Assembly (NCBI RefSeq): GCF_011682055.1
Contig: NZ_JAAQOM010000001.1
Coordinates: 558,001-622,000, forward strand
Source: Telluria antibiotica
Lineage (GTDB): Bacteria; Pseudomonadota; Gammaproteobacteria; Burkholderiales; Burkholderiaceae_D
Length of the DNA stretch: 64,000 nt
Direction: 5' to 3'
Numbering within the stretch: position 1 is the first letter of the stretch; every line of letters begins with the position of its first letter. The position numbers were made by a program, and so were the translations under genes. The notes beneath the pieces are model-generated. The model searched no databases. It saw nothing but the letters and a program-made list of their open reading frames with translations, and was not told the origin of the DNA. Of the stretch, positions 9,025 through 17,202 are shown piece after piece.

Positions 9025-10011
9025 TCAGGGCCGCACGATGCGGCTGCGCAGGATGCCGATGCCCTCGACCTCGAGCTCGATCACGTCGCCCGGCTTCAGG
9101 TAGCGCAGCTGCTCGAGTCCGCAGCCGTTGCCGACCGTGCCCGAGCCCAGCACCTCGCCCGGGTACAAGGTCTCGGAGCGCGAGATGTGCTCGATCACGT
9201 CCTCGAAGCGCCAGCGCATGTCGCGCGTGCTGCCCCTGCCCCACTCCTCGCCGTTGACCCGCGCGACCATCGTGAGGTCGTAGGGGTCGGGAAGTTCGTC
9301 GGCGGTGACCAGGCACGGACCCATCACGTTGCCGGTGTCGAAGTCCTTGCTCTTGGCGGGGCCCAGCATGCCGCCCATCTCCACCGCCTGCATGTCGCGC
9401 GCGCTCATGTCGTTGAAGATCGTGTAGCCGACGATGTGCCCGCGCGCCTTCTCGCGCGGGATGTCCTTGCCCTTGCGCCCGATGTAGCAGGCGAATTCGA
9501 GTTCGAAGTCCATCGCCTTGCTGTACGCGGGCCAGATCACGTCGTCGTCCGGCCCGACCACGGCGAAGCGGTTGCACTTGTAGTAGATCGGCTGGCGGTT
9601 GAACGTGGCGATGACCCGCTCGTCGGCACGCGTGTTCATCTGCGCCAGCGCTTCCTCCGGATTCGGCAGGTGGGCCACGCGCGCGCGCCGCGCCGCCGCG
9701 AAACTTTGTTTCAGGTGCAGTTCGAAGCAGGAACAGTCGCGCATCTGCGGCGGCGGCTGGATCGGCGCACACAGTTTCACCGCGGCGCGCTCGACGACCG
9801 CGTCCGCCGGAGCGCGGGCGACGAGGCGGCGTGCCTCGGCCATGGCCTCGTCGCCCGCCTCGACCAGCGCCAGGATGCTGCCGAACGCGGGCCAGCCGCC
9901 CAGGCCGGTCGCACTGGCGGCCCGGCTCAGGTCGACGATCGCGGTGTCGGATTCGATTAATGCCCCCGGACGCATGGCGCCGGACGCATCGCGGTAAGTA
10001 ACCAGTCTCAT
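9025..10011 (-). CDS. Fumarylacetoacetate hydrolase family protein (long form)
   Basis: 328-aa FAH-family enzyme. The metal site is in MDFELEFACYIG, followed by GRKGKDI and YTIFNDMSARDMQ. The N-terminal domain is longer than that of the paralogue at 1996 (about 120 residues) and the central segment FNRQPIYYKCN is like that of true fumarylacetoacetases. It may hydrolyse a C-C bond in an acylpyruvate-like ring-cleavage product. The ribosome site is GGGAGACA. It is the second gene of the operon beginning with the SDR at 10064. Confidence 0.87.
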   Translation of the reverse strand: MRLVTYRDASGAMRPGALIESDTAIVDLSRAASATGLGGWPAFGSILALVEAGDEAMAEARRLVARAPADAVVERAAVKLCAPIQPPPQMRDCSCFELHLKQSFAAARRARVAHLPNPEEALAQMNTRADERVIATFNRQPIYYKCNRFAVVGPDDDVIWPAYSKAMDFELEFACYIGRKGKDIPREKARGHIVGYTIFNDMSARDMQAVEMGGMLGPAKSKDFDTGNVMGPCLVTADELPDPYDLTMVARVNGEEWGRGSTRDMRWRFEDVIEHISRSETLYPGEVLGSGTVGNGCGLEQLRYLKPGDVIELEVEGIGILRSRIVRP

Positions 10012-10063
10012 GTTGTGTCTCCCGTTCTTGTTATGGTTGCCCGCGCGCCGGTGGCGCGGGATG

Positions 10064-10759
10064 CTAGACGCGGCCGTTGACCGGGATGCACGCGCCGGTC
10101 AGCGCCGACGCCTCGTCCGAGAGCAGGAAGGCGATGACCGCCGCCAGCTTGTCGGGCGCGACCCAGCGGGTGAAGTCGGAACCCGGCATGTCGGCGCGGT
10201 TAGCCGGCGTGTCGATGATGCTCGGCAGGACCGCGTTGACCGTGACGCCGCGGTCCTTCAGTTCTTCCGCCAGCGCTTCGGTCAGACGCGCCACGCCGGC
10301 CTTGGACGCGGCATAGGCGCCCATGCCCGTGCCGGCCTTCTGCGCCGCGGCGGCGCCGACGTTGACGATGCTCCCGCCGTTCGCGAGCAGGTAGGGCAAT
10401 GCGGCGCGGCAGCTGACGACCGCGGTGCGCACATTGGTCTCGTACATCCGGTCCCACGAGGCCAGCGTGCCGCCCTCGACCGTCTCCCAGGTGAACCCGC
10501 CGGCCACGTTGACGACGCCGTGCACCGCGCCGAGGGCGCCGACGACCTGGGCGTACGCCGCCTGGCAACCGGCTTCCTCGCCCAGCTCGACGCCGCCGAG
10601 CGCCAGCGCGACATCCGGCAAACCGGCCTGCGCCACCGGCGCGCGGTCGAGCAGCGCGACGCGCGCCCCTGCGGCGACGAGCCGTGCGGCGACGGCGCGG
10701 CCCAGCGCGCCGAAGCCGCCGGTGATGACGATGACGCGGGAATCGAGTCGAGGGGACAT
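10064..10759 (-). CDS. Short-chain dehydrogenase/reductase (SDR)
   Basis: 231-aa SDR with TGGFGALG (cofactor), VNVAGG at the NNAG position and catalytic YAASK. The start MSPRLDSRV was preferred to a start 20 codons upstream, because that ATG lies inside the 27-bp dyad and promoter; the ribosome site (AAAGGT) is weak. It is the first gene of the leftward operon SDR - FAH - MFS - ferredoxin reductase and is divergent from the DUF35/aldolase pair. The substrate is not identifiable. Confidence 0.87.
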   Translation of the reverse strand: MSPRLDSRVIVITGGFGALGRAVAARLVAAGARVALLDRAPVAQAGLPDVALALGGVELGEEAGCQAAYAQVVGALGAVHGVVNVAGGFTWETVEGGTLASWDRMYETNVRTAVVSCRAALPYLLANGGSIVNVGAAAAQKAGTGMGAYAASKAGVARLTEALAEELKDRGVTVNAVLPSIIDTPANRADMPGSDFTRWVAPDKLAAVIAFLLSDEASALTGACIPVNGRV

Positions 10760-10811
10760 CGTGTGACCTTTCTTTGTGTTCCTGGTTAAAAGTAGCGCTT
10801 TCGCGAAAACT

Positions 10812-10838
10812 TTAAACATATTTTCAATTTATGTCTAC
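10812..10838. promoter_or_regulatory. Shared 27-bp dyad, site 3 (SDR operon / DUF35-aldolase)
   Basis: Arms TTAAACA and TGTCTAC, 13 bp apart, in the divergent gap between 10759 and 10894. It could control both operons. A separate 16-bp palindrome overlaps its right end (10834-10849). Confidence 0.65.
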
Positions 10839-10849
10839 AAAGTTGTAGA
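10834..10849. promoter_or_regulatory. 16-bp perfect palindrome overlapping dyad site 3
   Basis: TCTACAA-AG-TTGTAGA, a perfect 7-2-7 inverted repeat ending 44 bp before the DUF35 start. It overlaps the right arm of the shared dyad, so a second regulator could compete there. The size suits an IclR- or LysR-type site, but no protein can be assigned. Confidence 0.4.
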
Positions 10850-10893
10850 ATCTTCCCGAGAATAGTCCGCAATCGCTAGCCAAAGGCCAAGTC

Positions 10894-11292
10894 ATGACAA
10901 GAAAACTTCCGGCACTCACCGCCGACAACCGGGCGTTCTGGCAGGGCGGCGCCACCGGCCAGTTGCAGATGCACCACTGCGCCGCATGCGCACGCTTTTT
11001 CCAGCCGCCGGCGCCGATCTGCCCACGCTGCCTCAGCCAGGACGTCGCGCCTCAGCCAGTCTCCGGGCGCGGAAAAGTCGTCACCTATACGGTCAATCAC
11101 CAACCCTGGCGCCCCGACCTCAAGGAACCCTTTGTCATCGCCATCGTCGAGCTGGCCGAGCAGAAGGGATTGCAGTTCGTGACCAATATCGTCGGGATCG
11201 ATCCGGACCAGGTGGCCATCGACATGCCGGTGCGCGTCCGCTTCGAGCAGGTCGAGGACGTCTGGATTCCCCTGTTCGAAAGGGCGGCATGA
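10894..11292 (+). CDS. DUF35 OB-fold / zinc-ribbon acyl-CoA-associated protein
   Basis: 132-aa protein with a zinc ribbon (Cys29, Cys32, Cys43, Cys46 in the pattern CxxC-x10-CxxC) followed by an OB-fold (VVTYTVNHQP). DUF35 proteins pair with thiolase-like proteins. In actinobacterial steroid side-chain degradation, a DUF35 domain complexes with Ltp2 to form a retro-aldolase. Here it overlaps the start of an Ltp2-like gene by 4 bp (ATGA), strongly implying a complex. The pair is divergent from the SDR operon and downstream of dyad site 3. Confidence 0.9.
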   Translation: MTRKLPALTADNRAFWQGGATGQLQMHHCAACARFFQPPAPICPRCLSQDVAPQPVSGRGKVVTYTVNHQPWRPDLKEPFVIAIVELAEQKGLQFVTNIVGIDPDQVAIDMPVRVRFEQVEDVWIPLFERAA

Positions 11293-12482
11293 TGAGCGAC
11301 CGGATTCATGAGAAAAACGTGGCGATCACCGGCATCGGCCAGTCGGAAGTGCGGCGACCGTCGGACAAGTCGGCGATGCGGCTCACGCTCGATGCCTGCC
11401 TGGAAGCGATCGCCGACGCCGGCCTGACCCGCGACGACATCGACGGCGTTTCCTGCTGGCCGGGGGACAACAACAATGGCGACGCGTTTTCCCCGGTCGG
11501 GCCGAACGCGCTGATCGGCACACTCGGGCTGAAGGTCAACTGGTACGGCGGCGGCTACGAAGGACCGGGGCCTCTGGCCGGCGTCATCAACGGCGCGATG
11601 GCGATCGCGGCCGGGTTGTGCCGCCACGTGCTGGTCTTCCGCACCATTACCGAAGCGACCCGGCGCCAGACGGACAAGGGCGCCAGCGCGCTGACCAACA
11701 AGACGGTGGGACGCGACAGCAGCGCTTCCTGGCAATGGTATACGCCCTTCAACGTGCTATCCGGGGTCAACCTGATGGCGATGTACGCGCAGCGCCATTT
11801 CCACGACTACGGCACCACGCCCGAGCAGCTGGCGCAGATCGCCCTGACCTGCCGCGCCAACGCGGCGCTCAATCCCAAGGCGATCTACCGCACGCCGCTG
11901 ACCATGGACGACTACATGGCCTCGCGCATGATCTCGACGCCGCTGCGCATGCTCGACTGCGACGTCCACTGCGACGCCTCGACCGCGATCGTCCTGTCGC
12001 GGGCCGACGCCGCCCGCGACCTGTCCAACCCGCCGGTGCGGATCGAGGCGATCGGCGCGGCCCTGCACCAGCCCTGGTCCTGGGACCAGATCGACCTCAC
12101 GGCGATGGCCACGCGCGATGCCGCGGACATGATGTGGTCGCGCACCGACGTCAAACCGTCCGAGGTCGGGACCGCCCAGCTGTACGACGGCTTCTCGATC
12201 CTGACGATGATGTGGATGGAGTCGCTGCGCCTGTGTCCGCGCGGCGAGAGCGGCCGCTTCGTCGAAGGGGGACAGCGCATCGCCCTCGACGGCACCGTAC
12301 CCGTGAACACGAACGGCGGCCAGTTGTCGGGCGGCCGTACCCATGGCCTCGGGTACGTGCACGAAGCGTGCACCCAGCTCTGGGGGCGCGGCGGCGCGCG
12401 CCAGGCGGCGCCGCACCAGGTCTCGGTGGTAGCCTCCGGCGGTGGTCCGCTGGCCGGCAGCCTGCTGCTGGTACGCGACTAG
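11289..12482 (+). CDS. Ltp2-like thiolase-fold aldolase (SCP-x/lipid-transfer family)
   Basis: 397-aa thiolase-fold protein whose sequence argues for an aldolase rather than a thiolase. The usual nucleophilic Cys region is replaced by YGGGYEGPGPLAG, and the C-terminal CxGGG is VASGGG. It keeps Tyr299 (QLYDGF), Tyr356 and His352 (THGLGYVHE), positions that correspond in pattern to the tyrosines and histidine proposed for Ltp2. With the preceding DUF35 protein it should cleave a branched 3-hydroxyacyl-CoA into a ketone/aldehyde and a shorter acyl-CoA (family knowledge plus inference). Two adjacent ATGs are possible starts; the first overlaps the DUF35 stop. Confidence 0.86.
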   Translation: MMSDRIHEKNVAITGIGQSEVRRPSDKSAMRLTLDACLEAIADAGLTRDDIDGVSCWPGDNNNGDAFSPVGPNALIGTLGLKVNWYGGGYEGPGPLAGVINGAMAIAAGLCRHVLVFRTITEATRRQTDKGASALTNKTVGRDSSASWQWYTPFNVLSGVNLMAMYAQRHFHDYGTTPEQLAQIALTCRANAALNPKAIYRTPLTMDDYMASRMISTPLRMLDCDVHCDASTAIVLSRADAARDLSNPPVRIEAIGAALHQPWSWDQIDLTAMATRDAADMMWSRTDVKPSEVGTAQLYDGFSILTMMWMESLRLCPRGESGRFVEGGQRIALDGTVPVNTNGGQLSGGRTHGLGYVHEACTQLWGRGGARQAAPHQVSVVASGGGPLAGSLLLVRD

Positions 12483-12520
12483 GGACCGGGCGTTCCGCGC
12501 CCTGGCCTTGCTCCGTAACG

Positions 12521-12536
12521 ATTCTAACCTTAGAAT
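12521..12536. promoter_or_regulatory. Palindrome upstream of iclR-type gene
   Basis: ATTCTAA-CC-TTAGAAT, a perfect 7-2-7 inverted repeat, 58 bp before the IclR-family start. Its length and position suit an autoregulatory IclR operator. I found no second full copy in the window; a partial likeness (ATTCTAGAACAGAAT) is near 27358-27372. Confidence 0.5.
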
Positions 12537-12594
12537 TGGATTTTAGACATGGATTTGCCCGCGGAGCCCCGCGGCATCCTGTCCGGAGCACACC

Positions 12595-13383
12595 ATGGCA
12601 GGCAACACCCCCAGCGACGACCAGTCCGATTCCTCGACCGGCGTCACCGTCAAGCCCGTCGTCAACGCGATCCGCATCCTGCGCTTCCTGACAGCATCCG
12701 GTTCGCCCGAGCGGGCGGCCGATATCGCACGCGAGCTGGCGATCAATCCGAGCACCTGCTTCAACACGCTGCGCACCCTGGTGGCCGAGGAAATGCTCGA
12801 CTTCGACCCGCTGTCGAAAACCTATACGACCGGACTGGGGCTGGCGAAGCTCGTCGAGCACCTGGTCACGCAGGGCCAGCGGCTCGACGTCGTGCGCCCG
12901 CTGATGCAGGAATTCGCGGCGGCGCACCACGTCACCGTCACCTTGTGGCGCCGCATGGGCAACGACCGCATCGTGCTGGTCAGTTCGGAAACGAGCCCCG
13001 GCGACCTGCGCATCGACATGGCGATCGGCCAGCGCCTGCCGGTGCTGATGGGCGCCAGCGGGCGCCTGTTCGCAGGCAAGCTCGGCCTGGACGACGAGCG
13101 CCTGCGCGCCGCGTTCGACAAGGTGCGCTGGGCGCGTCCGCTCGGCTTCGACGATTACCGCCGCCAGGTCGCGGACGCAAGCGGCAAGGGCTGGGCGGTC
13201 GACGACGGCTATTTCTCCGCCGGCATCCTCGCGATCGCGGCGCCCGTCAACGACCGTGCCGGCACCATGGCGTACGCGATGTCCGCGGTGACCTTCCGCG
13301 GCCAGCATGCGGAAGCCGAGATCGAGAAACTCGGCCAGGCGTTGCGCAAGGCGGCAACGAAGGTGGGCAACATCCTGTTCTAG
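12595..13383 (+). CDS. IclR-family transcriptional regulator
   Basis: 262-aa regulator with an N-terminal winged helix (about residues 20-80: NAIRILRFL, ADIARELAINPSTCFNTLRTL) and a C-terminal effector domain of the IclR type ending in QALRKAATKVGNILF. IclR proteins commonly control aromatic-acid and acyl-CoA catabolic genes in response to an intermediate. It lies alone between the aldolase pair and the ferredoxin-dioxygenase operon, with its own palindrome upstream. GGAG precedes the ATG. The effector is unknown. Confidence 0.92.
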   Translation: MAGNTPSDDQSDSSTGVTVKPVVNAIRILRFLTASGSPERAADIARELAINPSTCFNTLRTLVAEEMLDFDPLSKTYTTGLGLAKLVEHLVTQGQRLDVVRPLMQEFAAAHHVTVTLWRRMGNDRIVLVSSETSPGDLRIDMAIGQRLPVLMGASGRLFAGKLGLDDERLRAAFDKVRWARPLGFDDYRRQVADASGKGWAVDDGYFSAGILAIAAPVNDRAGTMAYAMSAVTFRGQHAEAEIEKLGQALRKAATKVGNILF

Positions 13384-13395
13384 TCTCGCGCAAAA

Positions 13396-13422
13396 CGTGA
13401 CAGTTTTTCGATTTGTGTGCAT
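13396..13422 (+). promoter_or_regulatory. Shared 27-bp dyad, site 4, overlapping a sigma-70-like promoter
   Basis: Arms CGTGACA and TGTGCAT, 13 bp apart, upstream of the ferredoxin - SDR - dioxygenase operon. The left arm supplies a -35 (GTGACA), and 17 bp later CATAAT gives a -10 (13420-13425). A bound protein would therefore cover the promoter, as expected for a repressor. Confidence 0.7.
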
Positions 13423-13470
13423 AATCGTCTCACGGCCGCCGCGGCCGGATAATTACCAAAGAGACGAATC

Positions 13471-13686
13471 ATGAGCGATCAACTGCTTCACCGCGTAGTC
13501 ATCGAACGCAGCCGCTGCTGCGGTTACGGCCTGTGCGCCGCCATCTGCCCGGAAATCTACAAGCTCGATGCCGGCGGCATCGTCTACGTCGACAGCGACG
13601 TCGTCCCCGACGAGCTGCTGGAGAGCGCGCGCGAAGGCGCCGCCGCCTGCCCGGCCGAGGCCATCGCCGTCGAGGCCCCCGCATGA
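13471..13686 (+). CDS. P450-type small ferredoxin
   Basis: 71-aa iron-sulfur protein of the type that feeds bacterial P450s. Cluster ligands are visible as Cys16 (or Cys17), Cys22, Cys26-Pro and Cys60-Pro. The pattern C-x5-C-x3-CP...CP points to a [3Fe-4S] or [4Fe-4S] single cluster. It should carry electrons from the ferredoxin reductase (6426-7658) to the P450s (27424 and 38248). It overlaps the following SDR by 4 bp (ATGA) and is the first gene of the operon that also encodes the extradiol dioxygenase. Confidence 0.92.
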   Translation: MSDQLLHRVVIERSRCCGYGLCAAICPEIYKLDAGGIVYVDSDVVPDELLESAREGAAACPAEAIAVEAPA

Positions 13687-14441
13687 ACCGATTAGCTGGA
13701 AAGGTCGCGCTGATCACGGGCACCGGCGGCGGCCAGGGCCGCGTCGCGGCCCTGTATTTCGCGCGCGAAGGCGCCACCGTGGTCGGCTGCGACGTCGACC
13801 GCGCCGGACACGAGGAAACGGCGCGCCTGATGGCGGCCGAAGGCTTTACCTTGCACGGAAGCGCGCCGGTCGACCTCGGCGACCCCGAACAGGCGCAGCG
13901 CTGGGTCGAGGCCGCCGCCGAGGAATGCGGCCGTATCGACATCCTGTACAACAATGCGTCGGCGGCGAAATTCGCGCCGGTCGGCGAGATGTCGGTCGAA
14001 GACTGGCACTACACCATCCGCAACGAACTCGACCTCATTTTCTTCACGACCCGCGTGGCGTGGAAGCACCTGGCGGCGCAAGGCGGCGTAGTGATCAATA
14101 TCGCCTCGACCGCGGCCTGGGGCGGTTCCCGCGCGGCCGGGCTCAGCGCGCACAGCGCGGCCAAGGGCGCGGTCGTGTCCTTCACGCGCCAGCTGGCGGT
14201 GGAAGGCGCGCCGCTGGGCATCCGCGCGGTCAGCATCAGCCCGGGCTTCGTGCGCACGCCCGGCACCGCCGCCTTCGTGGATAATCCGGCGATGCGCCGC
14301 GTCATCCTCGACGGCGTGCTGCAGGACCGGCCCGGCGAGCCCGAGGAAGTCGTCTCGCTCGCGCTTTACGTCGCGTCCGACGAGGCGCGCTTCATGACCG
14401 GCTCGGACCTCGTGGTCGACGGCGGCCTGCTGGCCGTCTAG
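13683..14441 (+). CDS. SDR-family protein with His in place of the catalytic Tyr
   Basis: 252-aa SDR with a normal cofactor motif (TGTGGGQG, residues 13-20), NNAS at 90-93 and catalytic-loop Ser142. The YxxxK motif reads HSAAK: His157 replaces the tyrosine while Lys161 is kept. The codon is an unambiguous CAC at 14151-14153. The C-terminus (FMTGSDLVVDGG) is typical of SDRs. The other four SDRs in the window keep the tyrosine. It could be an oxidoreductase with altered chemistry, or a non-redox isomerase or dehydratase. It lies between the ferredoxin and dioxygenase genes and is translationally coupled to the ferredoxin. Confidence 0.87.
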   Translation: MNRLAGKVALITGTGGGQGRVAALYFAREGATVVGCDVDRAGHEETARLMAAEGFTLHGSAPVDLGDPEQAQRWVEAAAEECGRIDILYNNASAAKFAPVGEMSVEDWHYTIRNELDLIFFTTRVAWKHLAAQGGVVINIASTAAWGGSRAAGLSAHSAAKGAVVSFTRQLAVEGAPLGIRAVSISPGFVRTPGTAAFVDNPAMRRVILDGVLQDRPGEPEEVVSLALYVASDEARFMTGSDLVVDGGLLAV

Positions 14442-14477
14442 CGGCGCGTACCAATCATAAAACGAAAGGAGGAGACA

Positions 14478-15419
14478 ATGGACATCATCGGCATCGGCTA
14501 TCTCGGCTTCGAGACCGCCAACCTGGACGCCTGGCGCGAATACGGCCCGCAGGTCATGGGCTTCCAGACCGGCAACGCGCCGGAGGACGACCAGGAATCG
14601 CTGTACTTCAGGATGGACGACCGGCGCCACCGGATCGCCTTCCACCCCGGGAAGATCGACCGACTGGCCTACATCGGCTGGGAAGCAAAAGGAAAGCTCG
14701 AGTTCCATGCCGCAGTGGAGCGCTTCCGCGAGCACGGCGTCGAAGTCACCTTTGCCGACGACGCCTTGCGCGAGCGCCGCGGCGTCAAGGAACTGATCCG
14801 CTTCCGCGATCCGGTCGGCTACCAGCACGAGCTGTTCTACGCGCAGAAATGGATGCCCCGTTCGTTCCAGCCGGGTCGCCCGCACGGCGGCTTCACTTGC
14901 GGCGAACGTGGTGTCGGCCACGTGGTGGTCATCACGCCGGAATTCGGACCAGAGCTGGAACACTTCCTGACCGTCGTCATGGGCATGCGCTACTACGGCG
15001 CCGGCGCGGGCAAGGGCAAGACGGGCTTCTTCGGCGCCAAGCTCAATACCCATACCAGCCACGACATCGCCTACGGCTTCGGTCCCGGCAAGGCCGGTGT
15101 GCAGCACGTGGGCATCACCGTCAATTCGGTGCGCGACGTCGGCGAGACCTATGACCTGGTACGCAAGAAGGGCTTGCAGATGATGATGACCCTCGGCCAG
15201 CATACCCAGGATCCGCACATGTCCTTCTATCACTTCACGCCGTCGGGCTTCGCCATCGAATGCATCGCCGAGCTCGAACCTTGGCATGACGACGGTTTCG
15301 AGCTCAACCCGGAGAAGCTGTCGACCTGGGGCCACGAGGTCGTGGGTCCGATCCTCGGACCGAGCGTGCGAACGCCGCAGGAGGTGTTCGATCCGGAAGT
15401 GGTGGCGGCCCGCTACTGA
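14478..15419 (+). CDS. Type I extradiol ring-cleavage dioxygenase (BphC/HsaC/OecC-like)
   Basis: 313-aa two-domain vicinal-oxygen-chelate dioxygenase that should cleave a catechol next to its hydroxyls with Fe(II) and O2. The metal triad is visible as His148 (VGHVVVI), His210 (VQHVGI) and Glu261 (AIECI). The second-shell residues of BphC-type enzymes are also there: His195, His242, Asp245 and Tyr251. It is slightly longer than BphC. It sits with the ferredoxin and an SDR, and a hairpin terminator follows. The likely substrate is a bulky 3,4-substituted catechol formed by the P450 system; 4-hydroxyestrone is a candidate by analogy only. Confidence 0.92.
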   Translation: MDIIGIGYLGFETANLDAWREYGPQVMGFQTGNAPEDDQESLYFRMDDRRHRIAFHPGKIDRLAYIGWEAKGKLEFHAAVERFREHGVEVTFADDALRERRGVKELIRFRDPVGYQHELFYAQKWMPRSFQPGRPHGGFTCGERGVGHVVVITPEFGPELEHFLTVVMGMRYYGAGAGKGKTGFFGAKLNTHTSHDIAYGFGPGKAGVQHVGITVNSVRDVGETYDLVRKKGLQMMMTLGQHTQDPHMSFYHFTPSGFAIECIAELEPWHDDGFELNPEKLSTWGHEVVGPILGPSVRTPQEVFDPEVVAARY

Positions 15420-15425
15420 CACCGA

Positions 15426-15448
15426 CAGGGGCGCCAGCCCCTGTTTTT
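15426..15448 (+). terminator. Rho-independent terminator
   Basis: A perfect 7-bp GC stem, CAGGGGC, loop GCCA, GCCCCTG, followed by TTTTT, 6 bp after the dioxygenase stop. It ends the ferredoxin - SDR - dioxygenase operon in front of the convergent etfA gene. Confidence 0.9.
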
Positions 15449-15476
15449 CATTCCAGCGCGCGGGAACGCGCGCCGT

Positions 15477-16421
15477 TCAGCCCAGTGCCTCGACCAGTTG
15501 CGGCACCACCTCGAACAAATCCCCCACCAGTGCGTAGTCGGCCACCGAGAAGATCGGCGCTTCCGGATCCTTGTTGATGGCGACGATGGTCTTCGAATCC
15601 TTCATGCCGGCCAGGTGCTGGATCGCGCCCGAGATACCGACGGCGATGTACAGTTGCGGCGCGACGATCTTGCCGGTCTGGCCCACCTGCCAGTCGTTCG
15701 GCACGTAGCCCGCGTCGACGGCCGCGCGCGATGCGCCCATCGCGGCGCCCAGCTTGTCGGCCAGTGGTTCCAGGATCTTGAAGTTGTCGCCCGAGCCCAT
15801 GCCCCGGCCGCCAGAAACAACAACCTTGGCGCCGGTCAGTTCCGGACGGTCCGACTTGGCCAGTTCGCGGCCCACGAAGCTCGACTTGCCCGAATCCGCG
15901 ACGGCGGCGACGGTTTCGACGGCGGCCGAACCGCCTTCGGCTGCGGCGGCGTCGAAGCCGGTGCCGCGCACGGTGATGACTTTCACGTTGTCCGTCGACT
16001 GGACGGTGGCGATGGCGTTACCGGCGTAGATCGGACGCTCGAACGTGTCGGGCGAATCGACCTTGGTGATTTCCGAGATCTGGGCGACGTCCAGCTTGGC
16101 GGCGACGCGCGGCAGCACGTTCTTGCCGTAGGCGCTGGCCGGGGCCAGGATGTGCGAGTAGTTACCGGCGACGGCCAGGATCTGCTCGGCGACGTTCTCG
16201 GCGAGGCCGTCGGCAAATTGCGGCGCGTCGGCGACCAGCACTTTAGCCACGCCCGCGACCTTGGCCGCTTGTTCCGCGACGGCGCCGCAACCGCTGCCGG
16301 CGACGAGGATGTGGACGTTGCTACCGGATACCGCGCCGCATTGCGCGGCTGCGGTAACGGTGTTCAGGGTGACGGCCTTCAGCGAGGCGTTGTCGTGTTC
16401 AGCAATGACGAGTACGACCAT
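15477..16421 (-). CDS. etfA: Electron transfer flavoprotein subunit alpha
   Basis: 314-aa ETF alpha subunit. The C-terminal FAD-binding domain is clear: GGRGMGSG, then [23 protein letters not shown] and the terminal [15 protein letters not shown] and [10 protein letters not shown]. With EtfB it accepts electrons from acyl-CoA dehydrogenases and passes them to ETF:quinone oxidoreductase, which is encoded at 56042. It lies 21 bp behind etfB and forms the end of the operon 2-oxoacid:ferredoxin oxidoreductase - etfB - etfA. No ribosome anomaly is seen. Confidence 0.96.
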   Translation of the reverse strand: MVVLVIAEHDNASLKAVTLNTVTAAAQCGAVSGSNVHILVAGSGCGAVAEQAAKVAGVAKVLVADAPQFADGLAENVAEQILAVAGNYSHILAPASAYGKNVLPRVAAKLDVAQISEITKVDSPDTFERPIYAGNAIATVQSTDNVKVITVRGTGFDAAAAEGGSAAVETVAAVADSGKSSFVGRELAKSDRPELTGAKVVVSGGRGMGSGDNFKILEPLADKLGAAMGASRAAVDAGYVPNDWQVGQTGKIVAPQLYIAVGISGAIQHLAGMKDSKTIVAINKDPEAPIFSVADYALVGDLFEVVPQLVEALG

Positions 16422-16442
16422 GGATGTATTCCTTAACCTTGA

Positions 16443-17192
16443 TTAGATGACTTTGGCTTCGGTGCGCAGCTTCGCCACCAGGGTCGCCACGTCGGGCACC
16501 TTGACGCCGGCCGAACGCTTGGCCGGCTCGGCGACCTTGACGGTTTTCAGGCGCGGCGTGACGTCGACACCCAGGTCTTCCGGCTTGACGGTCGTCAGCG
16601 GCTTTTTCTTGGCCTTCATGATGTTCGGCAGCGTAACGTAGCGCGGCTCGTTCAGGCGCAGGTCGGTGGTGACGATGGCCGGCAGGGTCAACTGCACGGT
16701 TTCCAGGCCGCCGTCCACTTCGCGGGTCACGGTGACCTTGCCGTCTTCCAGCACGACTTTCGATGCGAACGTCGCCTGCGGCCAGCCCAGCAGCGCAGCC
16801 AGCATCTGGCCGGTCTGGTTCGAATCGTCGTCGATCGCCTGCTTGCCCAGGATGATCAGTTGCGGCTGCTCTTCGACGGCAAGTGCCTTCAGCACCTTGG
16901 CGACGCCCAGCGGCTCGATCTCGGCACCGGTCTCGACCAGCACGCCGCGGTCGGCGCCGATCGCCATCGCGGTACGCAGGGTTTCCCGGGCCTGGGCGAC
17001 GCCGCAGGTCACGGCCACGATCTCGGTGACCTTGCCGGCTTCCTTCAGGCGCGTGGCTTCTTCCACCGCGATCTCGTCGAACGGGTTCATCGACATTTTG
17101 ACGTTGGCGATATCGACGCCGCTGCCGTCGGACTTGACGCGAACCTTGACGTTGTAGTCGACCACGCGTTTGACGGGTACCAGTATTTTCAT
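16443..17192 (-). CDS. etfB: Electron transfer flavoprotein subunit beta
   Basis: 249-aa ETF beta subunit, beginning [16 protein letters not shown] and containing the family signature region ([31 protein letters not shown]) and the terminal SAGVKVPD segment. It forms the heterodimer with EtfA and binds AMP. It lies only 10 bp behind the fused oxidoreductase gene at 17203, so ETF production is tied to that enzyme and to dyad site 5. The window encodes at least five acyl-CoA dehydrogenases that would use it. Confidence 0.96.
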   Translation of the reverse strand: MKILVPVKRVVDYNVKVRVKSDGSGVDIANVKMSMNPFDEIAVEEATRLKEAGKVTEIVAVTCGVAQARETLRTAMAIGADRGVLVETGAEIEPLGVAKVLKALAVEEQPQLIILGKQAIDDDSNQTGQMLAALLGWPQATFASKVVLEDGKVTVTREVDGGLETVQLTLPAIVTTDLRLNEPRYVTLPNIMKAKKKPLTTVKPEDLGVDVTPRLKTVKVAEPAKRSAGVKVPDVATLVAKLRTEAKVI

Positions 17193-17202
17193 GCTATCTC
17201 CT

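Noticed and set aside
11289..12482. Ordinary thiolase
   Set aside because: Both catalytic cysteine motifs are missing and a DUF35 partner is present, so an aldolase reading is better.
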